This document shows, piece by piece, positions 23,801 to 36,357 of a stretch of DNA of 64,000 bases. Source of the DNA: Undaria pinnatifida (taxonomy: Eukaryota; Sar; Phaeophyceae; Laminariales; Alariaceae); assembly GCA_012845835.1 (NCBI GenBank), contig JABAKD010000023.1, forward strand, positions 1,289,343-1,353,342, in the 5' to 3' direction. The notes beneath the pieces were generated by a model, which worked only from the letters and a program-made list of their open reading frames with translations, was not told the DNA's origin and did not search any database. Position 1 is the first letter of the stretch; every line of letters starts with the position of its first letter. A program made the translations under genes and the position numbers.

Positions 23801-25689
23801 CAGACTTGTCTTTATGTGAAGAAATGTGCCCTTGGTTTCAAGTCAAACGGGTGTTTTTTTTTTAAATGGTCGGCGACGTATATTACTCTTTCGCCTGTTT
23901 GTACAATTCCATCCTCTAATGGTCTTCAGCATTTGTGGGTTATCGTAAAATGCGTGTCGCTTGCTACATACCTGGTAGTCGTTTTGTTGCGTCACTCGCC
24001 GATGTCGCAGGTCAGCATATTTTGATGGTAGAGGGATTTGGTGGTTCGTTTTGCAGTACGGCGACGATCAGGCTAGTGATTACGGTAGAGTATAAATAGG
24101 CCTAGGCGTTGTTGGTGACACTCGTCGCTGTTGATGCCGATGTTGGTTGCACGGAGTGCGGCCTGGTTCTGGCTACGGGTATCATGCCGTATGTTGGCGT
24201 GGGCGAGCGGTTATGGCAGACAACATTAATGGTGGCGAAGCTCGCTTTTTCCGTCCGTAATGATATTTTGGCGACGTGTAAAAGACTTGCATAGAACAAT
24301 ATTTGTGAACGGCAAATGTTGCATCTAATCTTCCATCGTGCTGTACGTATGGAATCACTCGTTCGACGGTGTTGACGAGGCGATGGTTAAGGTGATTGCA
24401 GCTGTATCGCGCACTATTTGATGTAAGGTAGCTATATTTTGAGGCTACTATATGACATCGAAATGGTTCGCTGCTTGTTCCAACATGAATATTACGTGCT
24501 CTAGTTTGAGTTTGGTGACTTGGGTATGGTGTGTAGTTAACATTGGTGTGTGACGGTGATTGACGTTGTCGTGGTGCAGACCAAATTCGCGAGCTTTCTA
24601 AAAAATCACGGGAAGCATTCTCTAACTTTTGATATTCCTCATAGCGAAGATTGCTACGGCGGGCCGTTTGGCGATCCGTTTGTATGGCAACTTTAGCCGT
24701 GTCGCGGAACTTCTTACCCCATGCGAAGAATGTGCACTCGATAAACAATGCATTTCCCCGTTGTATGTGCGTGTGGAGAGCATCCCGCAACCGCCTCGTT
24801 AAAAAAATACATGCTAGCGTTTACTCGCGAAATGACTGACGCAGCTTGCAAAGCTGAGTTATGATTTTGATGCCAGGTATTATTTTTGTTCGGTTTCACA
24901 GCTGAAGTTTATTTTTTTTCATTTTTCAAATAATATCCATCGGGCGAATAAAACATGTTCATGACAATCATGCGAGTTGTTTAGGGTTGTGTTAGAGTAC
25001 GTGTATGGAATATATGGACTGTACCAATTTGAACGAATCCAGTTTCACCGTCGGGCATTGTTTGGTCCCGTTACTTCTCTTCGGTGTAGCACCGGTGCCC
25101 AAATTTGGCTCCATTCCAAAGGAATTAACAACGGATAAGACGAGCGTGTGAGGACAAGAAATGCAGCCGCGGTGGATTACCGTCTTAATTCACCCGCCTC
25201 CCTCCCCAGCAGAAAAATGGATATTTTGCTCCCAGTAAGAGCCTGCCACACCACGTAAAGTTGATGTTGATGGAATAGCATGCATAACTTTGTAGGTATA
25301 TAATGTACCTGGTACCTTTTTTTGAGGCACTTTTGGCATCAATGCTAAGGACACTGTTTTGCATGTCTTCGTGAAAATAGAACTGCATTGAGATTCTATC
25401 ACGTATTGCTCTTTGTCAGTGGAGTTCTTTGTTTGGTTGCTTGAGTGTTGATGTCAACGACACACAACGAGTAGACGTGCAATCGTTGCGCTTGGCAAGC
25501 GCTTCGATGCAGGCCCCCCGATTTCATGGCGTCGCACCTGGTCGTCGTTTTTTTTTGTAGAAAAGATAGCCATCGTCTCTTGCTTTCAACTGACACGCGC
25601 TAACGACGTAATCCGAAAACGAACCGCTCGCGTCCCCAACAACCCGCGTGACTCCCTGCCTACGCGACACGGACAAGATATAGACTAAG
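23801..25689. other. Gene-free interval, partly a diverged copy of 40.5-41.9 kb
   Basis: About 24380-24510 resembles 40830-40960, both ending in TTTGGTGACTTG or CTTGGTGACTTG. About 24555-24640 resembles 41795-41870 around GACGTTGTCGT. A 202-aa minus-strand ORF (24182-24790) is long but has no known domain and no counterpart in the other segment, so I do not call it. A very worn terminus of the long-TIR family is at about 24838-24915 (GCAGCTTGCAAAG... CACAGCTGAAGTTTATTTT). Confidence 0.4.
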
Positions 25690-26415
25690 CTACTTGTTTT
25701 TATAGATTTTGAATCCTAATTTGGCCTGAGGGGTGGAGAAAACGAATAAAATAGTAACTTGATGTTACAATAGGGTGATGGCGCAGTTTGCGAGATAAAA
25801 ATAACATAGTAGAATCTCACATAAAATTTGAACAAACGACCAGGCAGCCAGGACACCAACACGTCGAAGCACATATCACATTTTACAGGGCATCCTGGAC
25901 ACACCCGACGGCATCCACAACCCTCAAGCACTCTCCCGTGGAAGCTGCTAGGTTCCTGGAGGACGCTCTGCGGGGTTACCCACGGCGGACAGACTGACGC
26001 GTCGTCAAGAGTGCTCGAGGCGGTGCAAAATTTAGCTATTTTCTACGAACACGTAATAGCCAGCTAACAATTTTCGAATTCACGAGGCTCGTCTTACGTT
26101 CGTTAGAGACCGACGAACTGTGCCCTACATACAAACGCAACGCGCCACAGACGCGCCACCCACGCCAACGCCACAGGTGCGGAAGACTCTCCAGGCTCTC
26201 CATCTAGCCAGTAGCAAAGCCTGTTCGCAACCAACCAACAGCAGTAGAAGAGTGGCCTGCGGGCGATTTTGAATTTGGAGAAGTCTGCTCAAGAATGAAA
26301 ATGCCACACCCATCTCTCGAAAACCCGCTAACAGTTTTAACTTGAAAACCTCAGAGATCGGAAGACAGGACGACACCAAGCAAGGTGGACCAAATACACG
26401 GTGCGTCGTTTTTCA
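25690..26415 (+). mobile_element. Decayed element, inverted partner of 31685-32465
   Basis: About 700 bp align with the reverse complement of 31685-32465. A frame conserved in both copies contains TASTT.KHSP and AARFLEDALR (plus strand about 25905-25990 here). A later block gives RQRHRCGR and QPT, and then LKTSEI, in both. This copy has several in-frame stops. The conserved frames suggest an old coding sequence, perhaps the first ORF of a retroelement, but I see no long terminal repeats or enzyme motifs. Confidence 0.6.
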
Positions 26416-27375
26416 CCCGGGAGCAGCCCGTCTCCACCCTTGAGGCACCCGGTCTCCACTCTTGAAGAGGCCGGCCTCCACCTTTTTGAGCCCTCTAGTT
26501 ACCCTCTCAAACCCTACTTGTGTCCTGCTTTTGCGGCCGGTTCCCATGTTATACATCGGTGCATCTGTCACTTCCGGGCTTGCAAGGAGGACAGCACAGA
26601 TGCAAGCTATGGTCTTCGGCTTATCTATCCAGCCAGAAGTTTGTGGTTCGCCAGACATCCGCGAATGACCAGGATTGCTCACGGAAACACTGGAGGGTTT
26701 GATAGTTTATTGATGTTACACCAAAGATCGACAAGATCGGGAATATAGAACTTGCCATTAAATATCTACTTCTGCTATACGTCATGCCGTAATAATCGAT
26801 AAACCGTCTTAGATTTGTACTTCTAAGTCGTTTCTTATTACTTTTTTCTCTGTCCCGTCTTCCCCTGCTGTGGCATGAAACCCAATCCAACCAACTTCTT
26901 CTCATACATCCAATATCATTATTATCATAGGCTTCAAACCGTTACGTTCTGTTCCCAGCAGTTGGGCACATTATCAACAGCAGTTGACATCATCAACCCA
27001 CGAGGGCGTGACAGAAAATCTCTCCGCAGTCACCCACACAACAGCAGCACCCCAGGAGCCTCTACGTAGTCGGTAGTCTGCGTCAACGGTAGAAACCGGT
27101 CTCTGCGCTCCCCGCCATGCATACTGATACCCTGCCGTGATATTTCCTGCGGTGCGATTCTCCGTTCTGCAACAGTACCTCTTGACCGTGCTTCTAAACT
27201 TCCCAACCTCATCCAATATATTGCACCACAACCGGTAGCATGACCAGAAGTTTGGTTGTTGCTTGTTAAGTACACCCGGCGTCCGTGCTTATTACTCATC
27301 CTAGAGACATACAAAGTATGACTGATTCTACGATAGCCCCCACCCAAACCATTGATTTTGTTTAACAAACGTTTC
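26416..27375. other. Interval with no assigned gene
   Basis: GC-richer sequence with overlapping ORFs of 60 to 149 aa on both strands. One minus-strand ORF (27030-27479) runs antisense through the small ORF at 27376. It may be the continuation of the adjacent decayed element. No motif is recognised. Confidence 0.35.
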
Positions 27376-27537
27376 ATGGCTGCTCGACACGAGGAAAGAT
27401 ACCATGAAGAAGATATCGTCATGTACTTCCTTAGTTGCAAAGGAATATCGGACGATGCCATCGAGGTGGCAGGGGACACCGCATTTCAGGAGATACGACC
27501 GGGAGCTGGTTTCGAAATCGGCGATTTCGTCAAATAA
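27376..27537 (+). CDS. Small ORF, 53 aa, paralogue of 48281-48406
   Basis: It starts MAARHEERYHEED and ends FQEIRPGAGFEIGDFVK. A second copy at 48281-48406 keeps the same start (MAAGHEEK), the same IRPG..F..GD end and its own stop, despite a 36-bp net length difference that preserves the frame. The upstream flank is shared too (AGACTGATTCTACGATA at 27319 and 48224). Downstream, both run into a G tract followed by a TACGGTA- or CTACCGTAGG-like string that resembles MITE ends nearby. It may be a first exon or a fragment of a transposon gene. Function is unknown. Confidence 0.35.
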   Translation: MAARHEERYHEEDIVMYFLSCKGISDDAIEVAGDTAFQEIRPGAGFEIGDFVK

Positions 27538-27539
27538 AA

Positions 27540-28029
27540 GTTGGGTGGGGGGGGCTACCGTAGGACGAGTTGTATGTGTGAGAAGACATACAAAGTATGT
27601 GTGAGACAGGGTAAACCAAACAGTCGCAATGATATACTCAGCATAGAGCAAGTGAAATGCCGGCGTACTGGGCACGACAGCACAACAAAACAAAGGACAC
27701 CACAACGTAAGCAAAAACGGGAATTTTGAAAAGAAAACACCAGGTGCTCTGAAAATGTGATGCAAGAAAGCCACAACGACTGCAAGAGAAACAACCTACG
27801 TGCTGATGCAGAGAAACAGCCAACGGTTGCACGGACAAAACTACGGGAAGAAGAGGAATCTACCGGCATAAGACCGGTGGGGAAGGAAGACGGGGGAACG
27901 AAGAGAGAAGTAAGGCAATAAAAACGAACAAAGAAAGCAAGACAACAAGTGTCGTTACTCCCGCGTTCGCGCTCCCCCCGTTGATGTCGATGAATACAAA
28001 CAAAGCGAAACACTACCGCTCACTATAGG
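27540..28029. other. No recognisable gene
   Basis: The 152-aa minus-strand ORF (27555-28013) is hydrophobic and Cys/Ser-rich, overlapped by other ORFs, and lies in purine-rich low-complexity DNA. I treat it as chance. Confidence 0.4.
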
Positions 28030-30285
28030 GTTTAGGTAGAGCCTTGATGTACTTGAACACGCTCCACATATGTGTCGAACCGGTACCTTGCCACACCATG
28101 TACCATTTCGATTTGGCGTTTGTCCACAGCTGTGTCGGAAGCCCCCCCCCCTTCCATTTTTCCCTTGTCACGGGTCTTGTTTTCCACTGTCGCGTGGATT
28201 GGACAGCTCTTCTCTGCCTGGGTCGTGTGCCATTTCGTCATGGAGCGTCCCCACGCGTCGACGACCCCCCGGTGCCAGTTTCAACTCTTCTCAGCCGCCC
28301 TCGACCCTAGCACACTCTCTACTCCGAACAGTAAAGCGGGGTTGTTCGTTGACCCCTCGGTGGCTTTAAATGCCTTGGCATCGTCTGCTAGAGATTGAGT
28401 CCAGTTCTTTTCTGGTCGGCCTGGTCCCGGGTTGTCTCCACACCATCCTTCGTCCGGAACATCACGCGATCGGACAGCCGTTCAGTTTTCGTCCTTTGTA
28501 CGGCTCCCGCAAAGAGGAGTTGGCTTTTTGCGGGTGGTCGTCTCAACGCTCTCACATTGTGTTGATGGTCTTGGCGGTCGATATGTGGTAGTCGGTGCGC
28601 TGTCAGCGCCGGAAGCCAACATCCGTTGGGAGGAGGTTTTAGTGTGCCGTTCGCAGGTCAGCGCAGTGCCTGTGGACGAAATCGCGAGACACACGCCGGT
28701 ACAGCACGGTGTCCGTCACCTCGGTCCTCAGCACGCGCACCTTTGGTGTGAACGAAGCACGCTCCATGTCGTACAGCTCACGCTTTAAACGATCGCAGCA
28801 TGCCCACGCGAGTCGGATCCGTGGTTAATTCACGGCATAATGTCGGCTCTTGCTTTGATAAGACCGCGCCCTAGTAGAGAAAATGCATTGTCTGCAGGTT
28901 TTCCTCTGGGCCGCCGCTCCGACAACGATCGCTGGGGCCAGGAGAACCTTGCGGTGTGTGTGCTGCAGCGTCGTCTCCATTGTCGTCTCGGGCACGGTGA
29001 GGCCTGCTTATTCGAAAACGGTCACAATGACGGTCATCTTCGCAGGGTCTTCTGTTGATTTAGACACAATACCGGCATCGTCGGCGTGCAGCATACACAG
29101 ACTAATCTCTGTACACATGCCAGTGGTTCAACCTCCAACCCGCCTTCCCCGAAGTCCTCGTTGAGGTGCACCAAATCCCTCAAATGGTCTGGGTCCGCAC
29201 TGAAACTTAGCGGAACGAAAAGTGTCCCTGTGCGGCGATAAATACAGTGCGATGCAGCGGCCACAGTACACATCTATGCCACAATCCCTGAGTGACGTCA
29301 TGTCATTCATAGTGTTCACCGTCATCCGTACGCACGCGAGCTCGCATGCTTTCGTGGAACTGGCCAATAATGGTCAACATTATCTCTGGTACGCGTAAAC
29401 CTGTGAGTCCCACCCACCGCCGCTCTCGGTCAATGGAGCTATATATCATCTTGAGATCGACGAAGAAGATCAACAGAGGGATGCTTCTAGCTCGTCTGAG
29501 TTCTTGCCATCGGCCCACGACCATTGCCTCAAATAGTTTCTTCCTCGATACAAAGGAAGCGCTGGCACTCCCCCCAGGGTTGTATTCGGTAGAGGCGACG
29601 CTTTTACTGCGGGGCTCGGAACCACGAAATCGCGGCACCACTCATCAAACCATCGACGCTGCTGATGCCACTGCTGGTGGATGCCGTAGCATACACAGAC
29701 TGACGTCTGTACACATGCCAGTGGTTCAATCTCCAACCCGCCTCCCCCGACGTCCTCCTCGAGGTGCACCAAGTCCCTCAAATGTTCTGGGTCCGCACTG
29801 ACACTTAGCGGAACGAAAAGTATCCCTGTGCGGCGATAAATACAGTGCGATGCAGCGGCCACAGTACATTTCCTTGACACAATCCCTGAGTGACGTCATG
29901 TCATTCATAGTGTTTACCGTCATCCGTACGCACGCGAGCTCGCATTCTTTCGTGGAACTGGCCAATAATGGTCAACATCATCTCTGGTACGCGTAAACCT
30001 GTGAGTCCCACCCACCGCCGCTCTCGGTCAATGGAGCTATATATCATTTTGAGATCGACGAAGAACATCAACAGAGGGATGCTTCTAGCTCGTCTAAGTT
30101 CTTGCCATCGGCCCACGACCATTGCCTCAAATAGTTTCTTCCTCGATACCAAGGAAGCGCTGGCACTTCCCCCAGGGTTGTATTCGGTAGAGGCGACGCT
30201 ATTACTGCGGGGCTCAGAACCACGAAATCGCGGCATCACTCATCAAACCATCGACGCTGCTGATGTCACTGCTGTTGGATGCCGT
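28030..30285 (-). mobile_element. Broken LINE (non-LTR retrotransposon) reverse transcriptase
   Basis: The element reads on the minus strand with stops and frameshifts. 30239-29901 encodes the finger/palm part, with motif A seen as FFVDLKMIYSSIDRE, then GLRVPE, QFHERMRARVRTDDG. 29880-29740 gives RDLVHLEEDVGGGGLEIEPL. At about 29100-29060 the catalytic motif C reads LHADDAGIVSKS (ADD box intact). The later part gives STQCESVETTTRK (about 28575-28540) and, at about 28440-28200, NPGPGRPEKNW, KATEGST and LLFGVES. A stop follows the catalytic region (VFE*AGLTV), and another is at EKS*NW. The order and motifs match a LINE family I recognise from brown algae. No endonuclease domain is present, so the copy is 5'-truncated. 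It cannot be active. Confidence 0.85.
29090..30285 (-). repeat. 598-bp tandem duplication inside the LINE
   Basis: 29090-29687 and 29688-30285 are direct copies with few differences. Each starts AGCATACACAGACT and ends GGATGCCGT. Each includes the reverse transcriptase motif A region. Only the left copy is joined to the ADD motif at 29060-29090. The close match shows that the duplication is much younger than the inactivating mutations shared by both. Confidence 0.95.
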
Positions 30286-31684
30286 TTTTTTTGTAGTGAA
30301 GAAATAGAGCATTCCACTGGGTCGAGTATCAGCTACTTGTACCAAATTCTTTCACCAGGCTGCAGAATGAGATTTGTAGCAACATAGACTACACAGTATA
30401 CAGCAGCAGCCGTAACGAACGTCTAGACATCCTTCTGACATTCATGTAGAAAAACAAGAACAGCAACACGCAGTATGGCGATGTGACAACGAACCTGCGA
30501 ACTGCATACCGACTGCCATCCCCCAACCAACAAGCGCACTCAAGATGACGGCATTCTTTTCTGGTCGTAAATATCTTGGTCAATCAGCAGGCTCGGCGTA
30601 GATGAGAGGGTCAATTGCCCTGGGCACAGCCAAGCTGTAGGGCGCAACCCGCGCGAGCCCCTTCCACAGTAAAGCGCTGTCCTATACTACCCAGCCCGCG
30701 ATCAAGGGGGTGCTGTGTTGCTTTTGTTGTATATTAACTATATTTTTTCGGGATAAGCAATGCAATCATCGCATCAAATATGATTTGTCACAGAAATTTC
30801 GAGCGCAAGCACGGACCTTACAATGGCAAGATGCCGGTGAGATAGGCACATTCCTCAAATACTAAGCACAGGCTGTGGGCGCCCACGCCCGCGCCGAGCA
30901 CACCATGTCTTCCGGCCTTTGGCATGACCTCCACATTAGATTCGACAGAGTTGTGTTGGTTTTAAATGCGTGACATTATCGATTGATCGCTTCCTCTCTT
31001 TGGTTTGATAGCGACTAATAGCAGTAATTGGTATTTTCATTGACTGGCTAAATTAATTTGGTTTTTGGTTTCGTTCGTGATATTTCGAAATATTTGCATT
31101 TTGAAGATATATATAGATATATATATTATGTGCATGCGTCGGCTTCCTCGTCTACTCAAGGAGGTCGCGCGGTGGAGGTGGTGGATCCGATAAGACTGCT
31201 GTGATGGTGGCGTCGTGGTGTCGTTCTTGTCGACGGCCACGTTCTCATGCACAACTATCGAGCACACGGGTGACGCTGCAGAAGCTCTCGTTTAGGAAAA
31301 AGACGGGGTGCCTCTGTTTGAATATCTTCGCGGCCGACCTAAAGCCGCTTGTCGGTGCTCGACAGAGCGGCGCCAACGGGTAAGCAGAGGGCTTCGGAGG
31401 AAACACCGGACCATATGGCGGGAGTAAAGAGGTCTTGCAAGGAAGCACGTCTTCGACGTGAACTGAGGTCGCATGTACCACCCAGGGCGACGGAGGCAGT
31501 ATGCTTCAGCTCCCCGGTCACGGCGATTGTTGCGAAAACATTTAAGCCATGCCATCGAGGGCGTAGACTGCCACATTTCCGCGGTCGAAACTGACACACA
31601 GATCAATCTGATGGAAACGATGTTCACTCGAATGGGCAAGACGAGCCACATATAGGCAACCCAGATTCTGGTTTTGATCGTACT
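30286..31684. other. Interval without a clear gene; one possible exon
   Basis: Mostly AT-rich, with a TATATATAGATATATATATTA tract at about 31108-31128. A possible plus-strand exon is 31204-31379: an open frame ending SGANG that stops exactly at a good donor (AACGG|GTAAGC), with another open frame at 31540-31655. No acceptor, start context or homology supports it further. Confidence 0.3.
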
Positions 31685-32465
31685 CGGGGTGTGTCTGTTT
31701 CTCTAGAAGAGGACGCACCGTGTCTATGGTCTGCCTAGCTTGGAAACGTCCTGTCTGCTGATCTCCGAGGTTTTCAAATTCAAATTGTTCGCGGGGTTCC
31801 ATGTACGGGTGTGGTTTTTTATTTTTGAGCAGACTGCTCCAAATATGTAATCGCTGAAATGCCGCTCTTCTGCTGCTGTTGGTGGGCTGCAAACTGGCTT
31901 TCCTGCAGGCCAGGGGTAGGGCCGGAAGTGTCTTCCACACCTGTGCCTTTGGCGTTTGTGGCTCGTTTGTGGCGCGTTGTTTTTGTGTGTGGGCCACAGC
32001 TGGTTGGTCTCCACCGAACGTGAAACCAGCCTTCCAATTTCGAAAGTATTTTCCCGGCTGTTACGTGTACGTAGCAAAAAGCTGAACTTGCGCCGCTTCG
32101 GGCACTCTCAATGACGCGTCAGCCTGTCTGCAGTGGGCAATCCCGCAGAGCGTCCTCTAGGAACCTGGCAGCCTGTTCGGGAGAGTGCTTGTGTGTTGTG
32201 GATGCCGTCTGGTGTGTCCGGAATACCCTGTGGTAGATTATTTGTGCCAAGATGCGTTGGTGCCCTGGTTGCCTGATCGTTCGTTCATTTTTTTTAATGT
32301 GGGATTCTACTATGTTTTTTTTTTCCCGTCGCGAACTGGGCCATCATCTTACATTAACCAAGTTGTTATTTTATTCATTTTGATTCTCCCGGCAGGCCAG
32401 GTTATTATTCAAAATCTTTCTTGCAAGTAGCTTATAGCATGGCATTGCAGATCGTAATACGAACG
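31685..32465 (-). mobile_element. Decayed element, inverted partner of 25690-26415
   Basis: On the minus strand this copy keeps longer open frames than its partner: 117 aa (32077-31724), 151 aa (31997-31542) and a frame with TASTTHKHSP and AARFLEDALR (about 32230-32130). The match to 25690-26415 begins around the shared GATTTTGAAT...GGCCTG block and continues to AGACAGGACG. The two copies face away from each other across the LINE. No terminal repeats are seen. Confidence 0.6.
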
Positions 32466-34020
32466 CATACCACCTAAAACGTTGTCGACAAGGAAAGGAA
32501 ACAACAAAAATTTCGGTTGTCGAGCACGACCCAGCGCCTCTCCGCACCAGCACCGTCCTGGCGATTGAAATATCTGCTACCCAATATGCCGCATGCCTTC
32601 GGCTTGCCAGACGCACCCAGACTGACCACCCGCGCTTCAGGAACTGTTTCCACGTCTCCCTTTAGTTTCTGTAGACCTGCTGGGCAGAGAGCCATGGCTC
32701 ATCGTGGAGGCCGCGTTCGTCCACCATAGTGTTCGTGACAGCAGTGTGACAGCAGCAAACTGTATGGCTATGTCTCTGCACCATTTCCTCCACCCAAGAA
32801 GTTTCAAGCTTCCCTCTGCATCCATACGTCGAACCACGCTGTACAACCTCGACGGCGGTTCGGTTCGCCTCCTCTGCGTAACAGGTAGTTGTTTTTTTCT
32901 GCCCGCGTGTACTTGAGTTTTCCAAGAGCTGCTATGCCCTAGAGCCAGCAGGGACTGTTTAGTGGTCTTCCCATCTCAGTTGTGCGAATTTGGTCTTAAT
33001 TTTTGCATGGGGTACGCTATTGGTATTCCCTGTATGGCCAAAGCGGCTCCAGAAAGAAATACGAAGAGCTAAAATTTCGACCGTATGAGTTAAACGCTAT
33101 GATACGAAATCGAACGTGAAGTAAAACGTTTTGTTTCTGAAGCCACTTTGAAGGGCCAGATTAAAGCGTTTATAATCACGTTTCAAAAATTCAGTGCCAA
33201 CGTAGAGGATTTGATCTGCGAGACGGAGTTTTGTGTACCTCTCGTATTTTCTAAAGTTTGAGTTGGGATCTTATACGCGGCATGTCTCTCGATATGTAAC
33301 GAACTTCGTGAAGATTGAGATATCGATCGTTTTCCCGTCCCCCAGGTAATGCCCACACAAAAATATGGTGTCATCAGCTTTAAACAGCCTTCTGGGTTTG
33401 GAATAGACTGACCGTTTTCCGCGGAAAGACAATCCACTGATAGGAACAGCTTACGCTATACCTACAATGGGACCCGAAGGGTGCGCCAGCTAGCGTTGGG
33501 CTGCGAAAGCAACTGAGTTAAATCGACACACGACGCGTATGAAAATACGTGGAAGTGTGGTGAGCTAAAGCTTTATTTTTCCCCATCCGCCGGAGGATGA
33601 AAATAAAAAACAAAAAAAACAAAAACAAATGGGAGGAGAGGGCGGGGCGGATTCTGAGAGAACAGCACGCCCCTTGATGCGAGTTTTTTTTTTGTTCTTT
33701 GTAAACAGCTCAATGACCGTTCCACGAGACCGTGATGTAATCCAATACGGAGTATAAGTTACGAATGTACCAACACCACCAACGGTTAGGGATGGCCGTG
33801 GCATTGGATTACAAGACCATCCTGTTTCCCTAAAGAAGTCGAGCCAAGCCTGAAGTAACGACGAACTCACCGATTTCTACGAATATTCTTCTTATCTTTG
33901 CGACGGGCCTCTTATCATTAGTTAACTTGTCGGACTCCTGTCTTGTTGCTGTACAATCCTGAATCATCCACTCGTGTTACTTGTCCTGAAAATAATGGTA
34001 GTTCCTGGTCGGCGAAGGTT
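32466..34020. other. Gene-free interval with one solo repeat end
   Basis: Overlapping ORFs at 32470-32925 on both strands may extend the decayed element but show no motif. At 33514-33605 there is a copy of the end of the repeat found at 48811-49495 (AAATCGACACACGACGCGTA, then TTTTCCCCATCCGCC). The right partner is not found. Confidence 0.4.
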
Positions 34021-34039
34021 GTTTGAGTTTTATTTTTAT

Positions 34040-34510
34040 TTTTATGGCACTCATTGATCCAGATCGGTCTACCTGACTCAGAACAGAAACCCGACGCCCT
34101 GGAGGTTACGGGCCGAGGCAAATGCATCTTTTTGCGAGGTATGATACAGATACAGCCGCAGTTTTCGTGGTTAGCTGATCTTGCGGTCTTCTCTACGTTT
34201 TGCCGTCTCTTTTTCTTGCCAGACTCGATGATTTTAAGTACGAGCTTCGCAGGTAGATGTTGATGCCGACGAGTTAGCTTTTATTGTACGAGTTCGAAGT
34301 GACGCTTGCAATAATCAATAGAGGCAAACTTGGCATTTGGTGCAGAAATATCGTGTATGACGTTCCGAATATCACGGAACGAAGTAAAGATATGGGTAAC
34401 AGGTGGGTACCCGCTGTCCGTGGTTAAATACGTTTAGTTCGGTCGATATATCATTTTGTGTGATTGGCACTTATCGAGGAGAAGCCGCGACCATAGTTTG
34501 ACTAGTCGTC
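34040..34510. repeat. Third, diverged copy of the 1.37-kb unit
   Basis: This aligns with the end of unit 2 (about 18225-18640). Matches include CTACC(T/C)..., GACGCC(C)TG, GGGCCGAGGC against GGGCGAGGC, CCGAATATCACG (34365 and 18512), and a GC..CGACCATAGTTT-like block (34493 and about 18611). It marks the start of the second copy of the large duplicated segment. Confidence 0.5.
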
Positions 34511-34825
34511 ATGAAAAAACAATGATGGAAAGTCAAGAATATGCACAATCGGCCTACCCAACTTGACCATAATTGTCATGGGTCAGCACATCTGCTTTTG
34601 GTCGCCTTTTTTCGTCCTCATCGTAAGCCTTGGAAATATTTTTCGTATGAATGAAAAGTTGATAATTAGAAACGCAAGCTGCATCCCACTGGTTTCCTTG
34701 TTCGCACAACCAGAAGACCATGAGAGTCACACTTGATGATCGCGGCACTCGTGGGCATGCACTACCATGTGCTGTTGCCTCAACATACATGTTATGTAAC
34801 AAATAAGTCCACAAATATATGACAT
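34511..34825. other. No recognisable gene
   Basis: A short AT-rich interval before the long-TIR element. An 86-aa minus-strand ORF (34554-34814) has no known motif. Confidence 0.4.
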
Positions 34826-36357
34826 TGCATGACCATCACCTCGCCTGTTGTATTTGGCAATATGCATATCTTTCTTATAATAAGCAATGTCAGAAAATAA
34901 TGGTATCTACATGGCTGTATCTATCAATCGAAATATTCTAGCTTTCGATCCAAGTACAATAACAAATTGTGAAGCTTTTAACACGTTGTTTACTACACCT
35001 AAGAACTGGGTTGCATACTACATGTAACATCAAACCTTCTAGAAAAATAAACATCACCAGGCGGGTGATATAAAGGGGTGTCTTCTCACTGCAACCGTCA
35101 GATTCGTCCTCTTCAAGGGTTTTTAGTTTCCGCGCACATATTGAAATGCTCCCCCCCCCCCCCCCCCCCCCCGATCCCTCTTGTTTAAACGCATCACCTT
35201 AAATCAAAATGTGCCAGAGTAGTAAACACTACCAGACAGCTGATATCATCTCATTATCCATCTAGCCATCCATGCCGTAGCTCCAACTCATCTACCCCCC
35301 CCAATTCGATCTCCGCCCAGTTCGTTCAAACGCCCCACTTACAATCGAAATCGCCAAGAGTAATAAACACTAAAAAGCCATTGATATCACGTCATTACCT
35401 TTCCAGCTATCTGTGACGTAGCTTTCATTCATCCCCCCCCCCCCCCTCCAACGCCCCCTCCTTCCCCACACCCCGCACGATCGCCTGGACCCAGCTCCGC
35501 GCGTATAGTAGGCCCCTACATATAAGATTTACGCTCGATTGGGGGATCACACACAATGTTGCGAACATCAATGTCGACAAAATCCTTGACTGTAATTTTA
35601 TATGTGACCTAAACCTCTTGAAAACCCTCCCCCCCCCCCCCCCACACACTTTTTTTTGTTTTCCCCCGCTTCCTCTTGCTTAAACGCCCCACCTCCTATC
35701 GAAATCCGCCAGAGTAAAAAACACTTCCACGCCCTGGATATCGCCTCGTTATCTTTTCAGAGCCGTCCATGCCGCTGCTGCAATTCCCACCCACCCCGTC
35801 CCCAACGCCCCCTCCTTCCCCACCACCGACACCATCGTCTAGACCTAGCACCACGCGTATAGCAAACCCCTACATCTATGCGACCTAAAGCCCCCCCCCC
35901 CCCCGCCCCCGCCCCCCCCCGCCACATCCCCCCCCCCTCCCCCACAAGAAATATTTATAGTTCACACGCACAAATTGACCTGCCCCACCCGTCCCTTCCC
36001 CCCCCTCCCCCCCTCCCGCCCCCCTTTTGATCAAAATCAGCCCCACACGTCCCTAAAAACTCCGCCCTCCCCTCACCGAATGTTCGACTTACAGGATTCA
36101 CATGATAAACTGATGCATTTCCTTCCACAGCTGTCAGATTTTGTCCCCCTCAGAAACGGGTTTTATAGTTTCCGCGCACAGACTGCCTAACATCACCCTG
36201 TTGACCTGATAGCTACACTGTAGTCGCAAGGGGAGTCGCCGACCTATATCCTTAATGAGGACACACAACCCGTAATACGCGCGATCGGAGTATCACACAC
36301 AGCTTGCAAAGATGAGTTTCGACGAAATATTCGATCTCCCAGCTGGAGTGTATTTTT
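34826..36357 (+). mobile_element. Long-TIR element, one-ended copy of about 1.5 kb
   Basis: This is the reverse-complement counterpart of 6482-8545. It runs from GACATTGCATGACCATCACC through C tracts (35150-35172, 35435, 35628, 35890-35940) to the conserved terminus (CCTGATAGCTACACTGTAG at about 36206, CAGCTGGAGTGTATTT at 36336-36351). GGGTTTTATAGTTTCCGCGC at 36159 is the inner-arm TATA-like block. No left inverted end is seen. ORFs inside are proline-rich readings of C tracts. Confidence 0.85.

Noticed and set aside
24182-24790. 202-aa minus-strand ORF
   Set aside because: It has no known motif, no splice support and no counterpart in the similar segment at 40.5-41.9 kb. At this length it can arise by chance in 64 kb.
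30600-30710. Possible structured RNA in a GC-rich block
   Set aside because: No fold or box motif of a known RNA class could be made out by eye.
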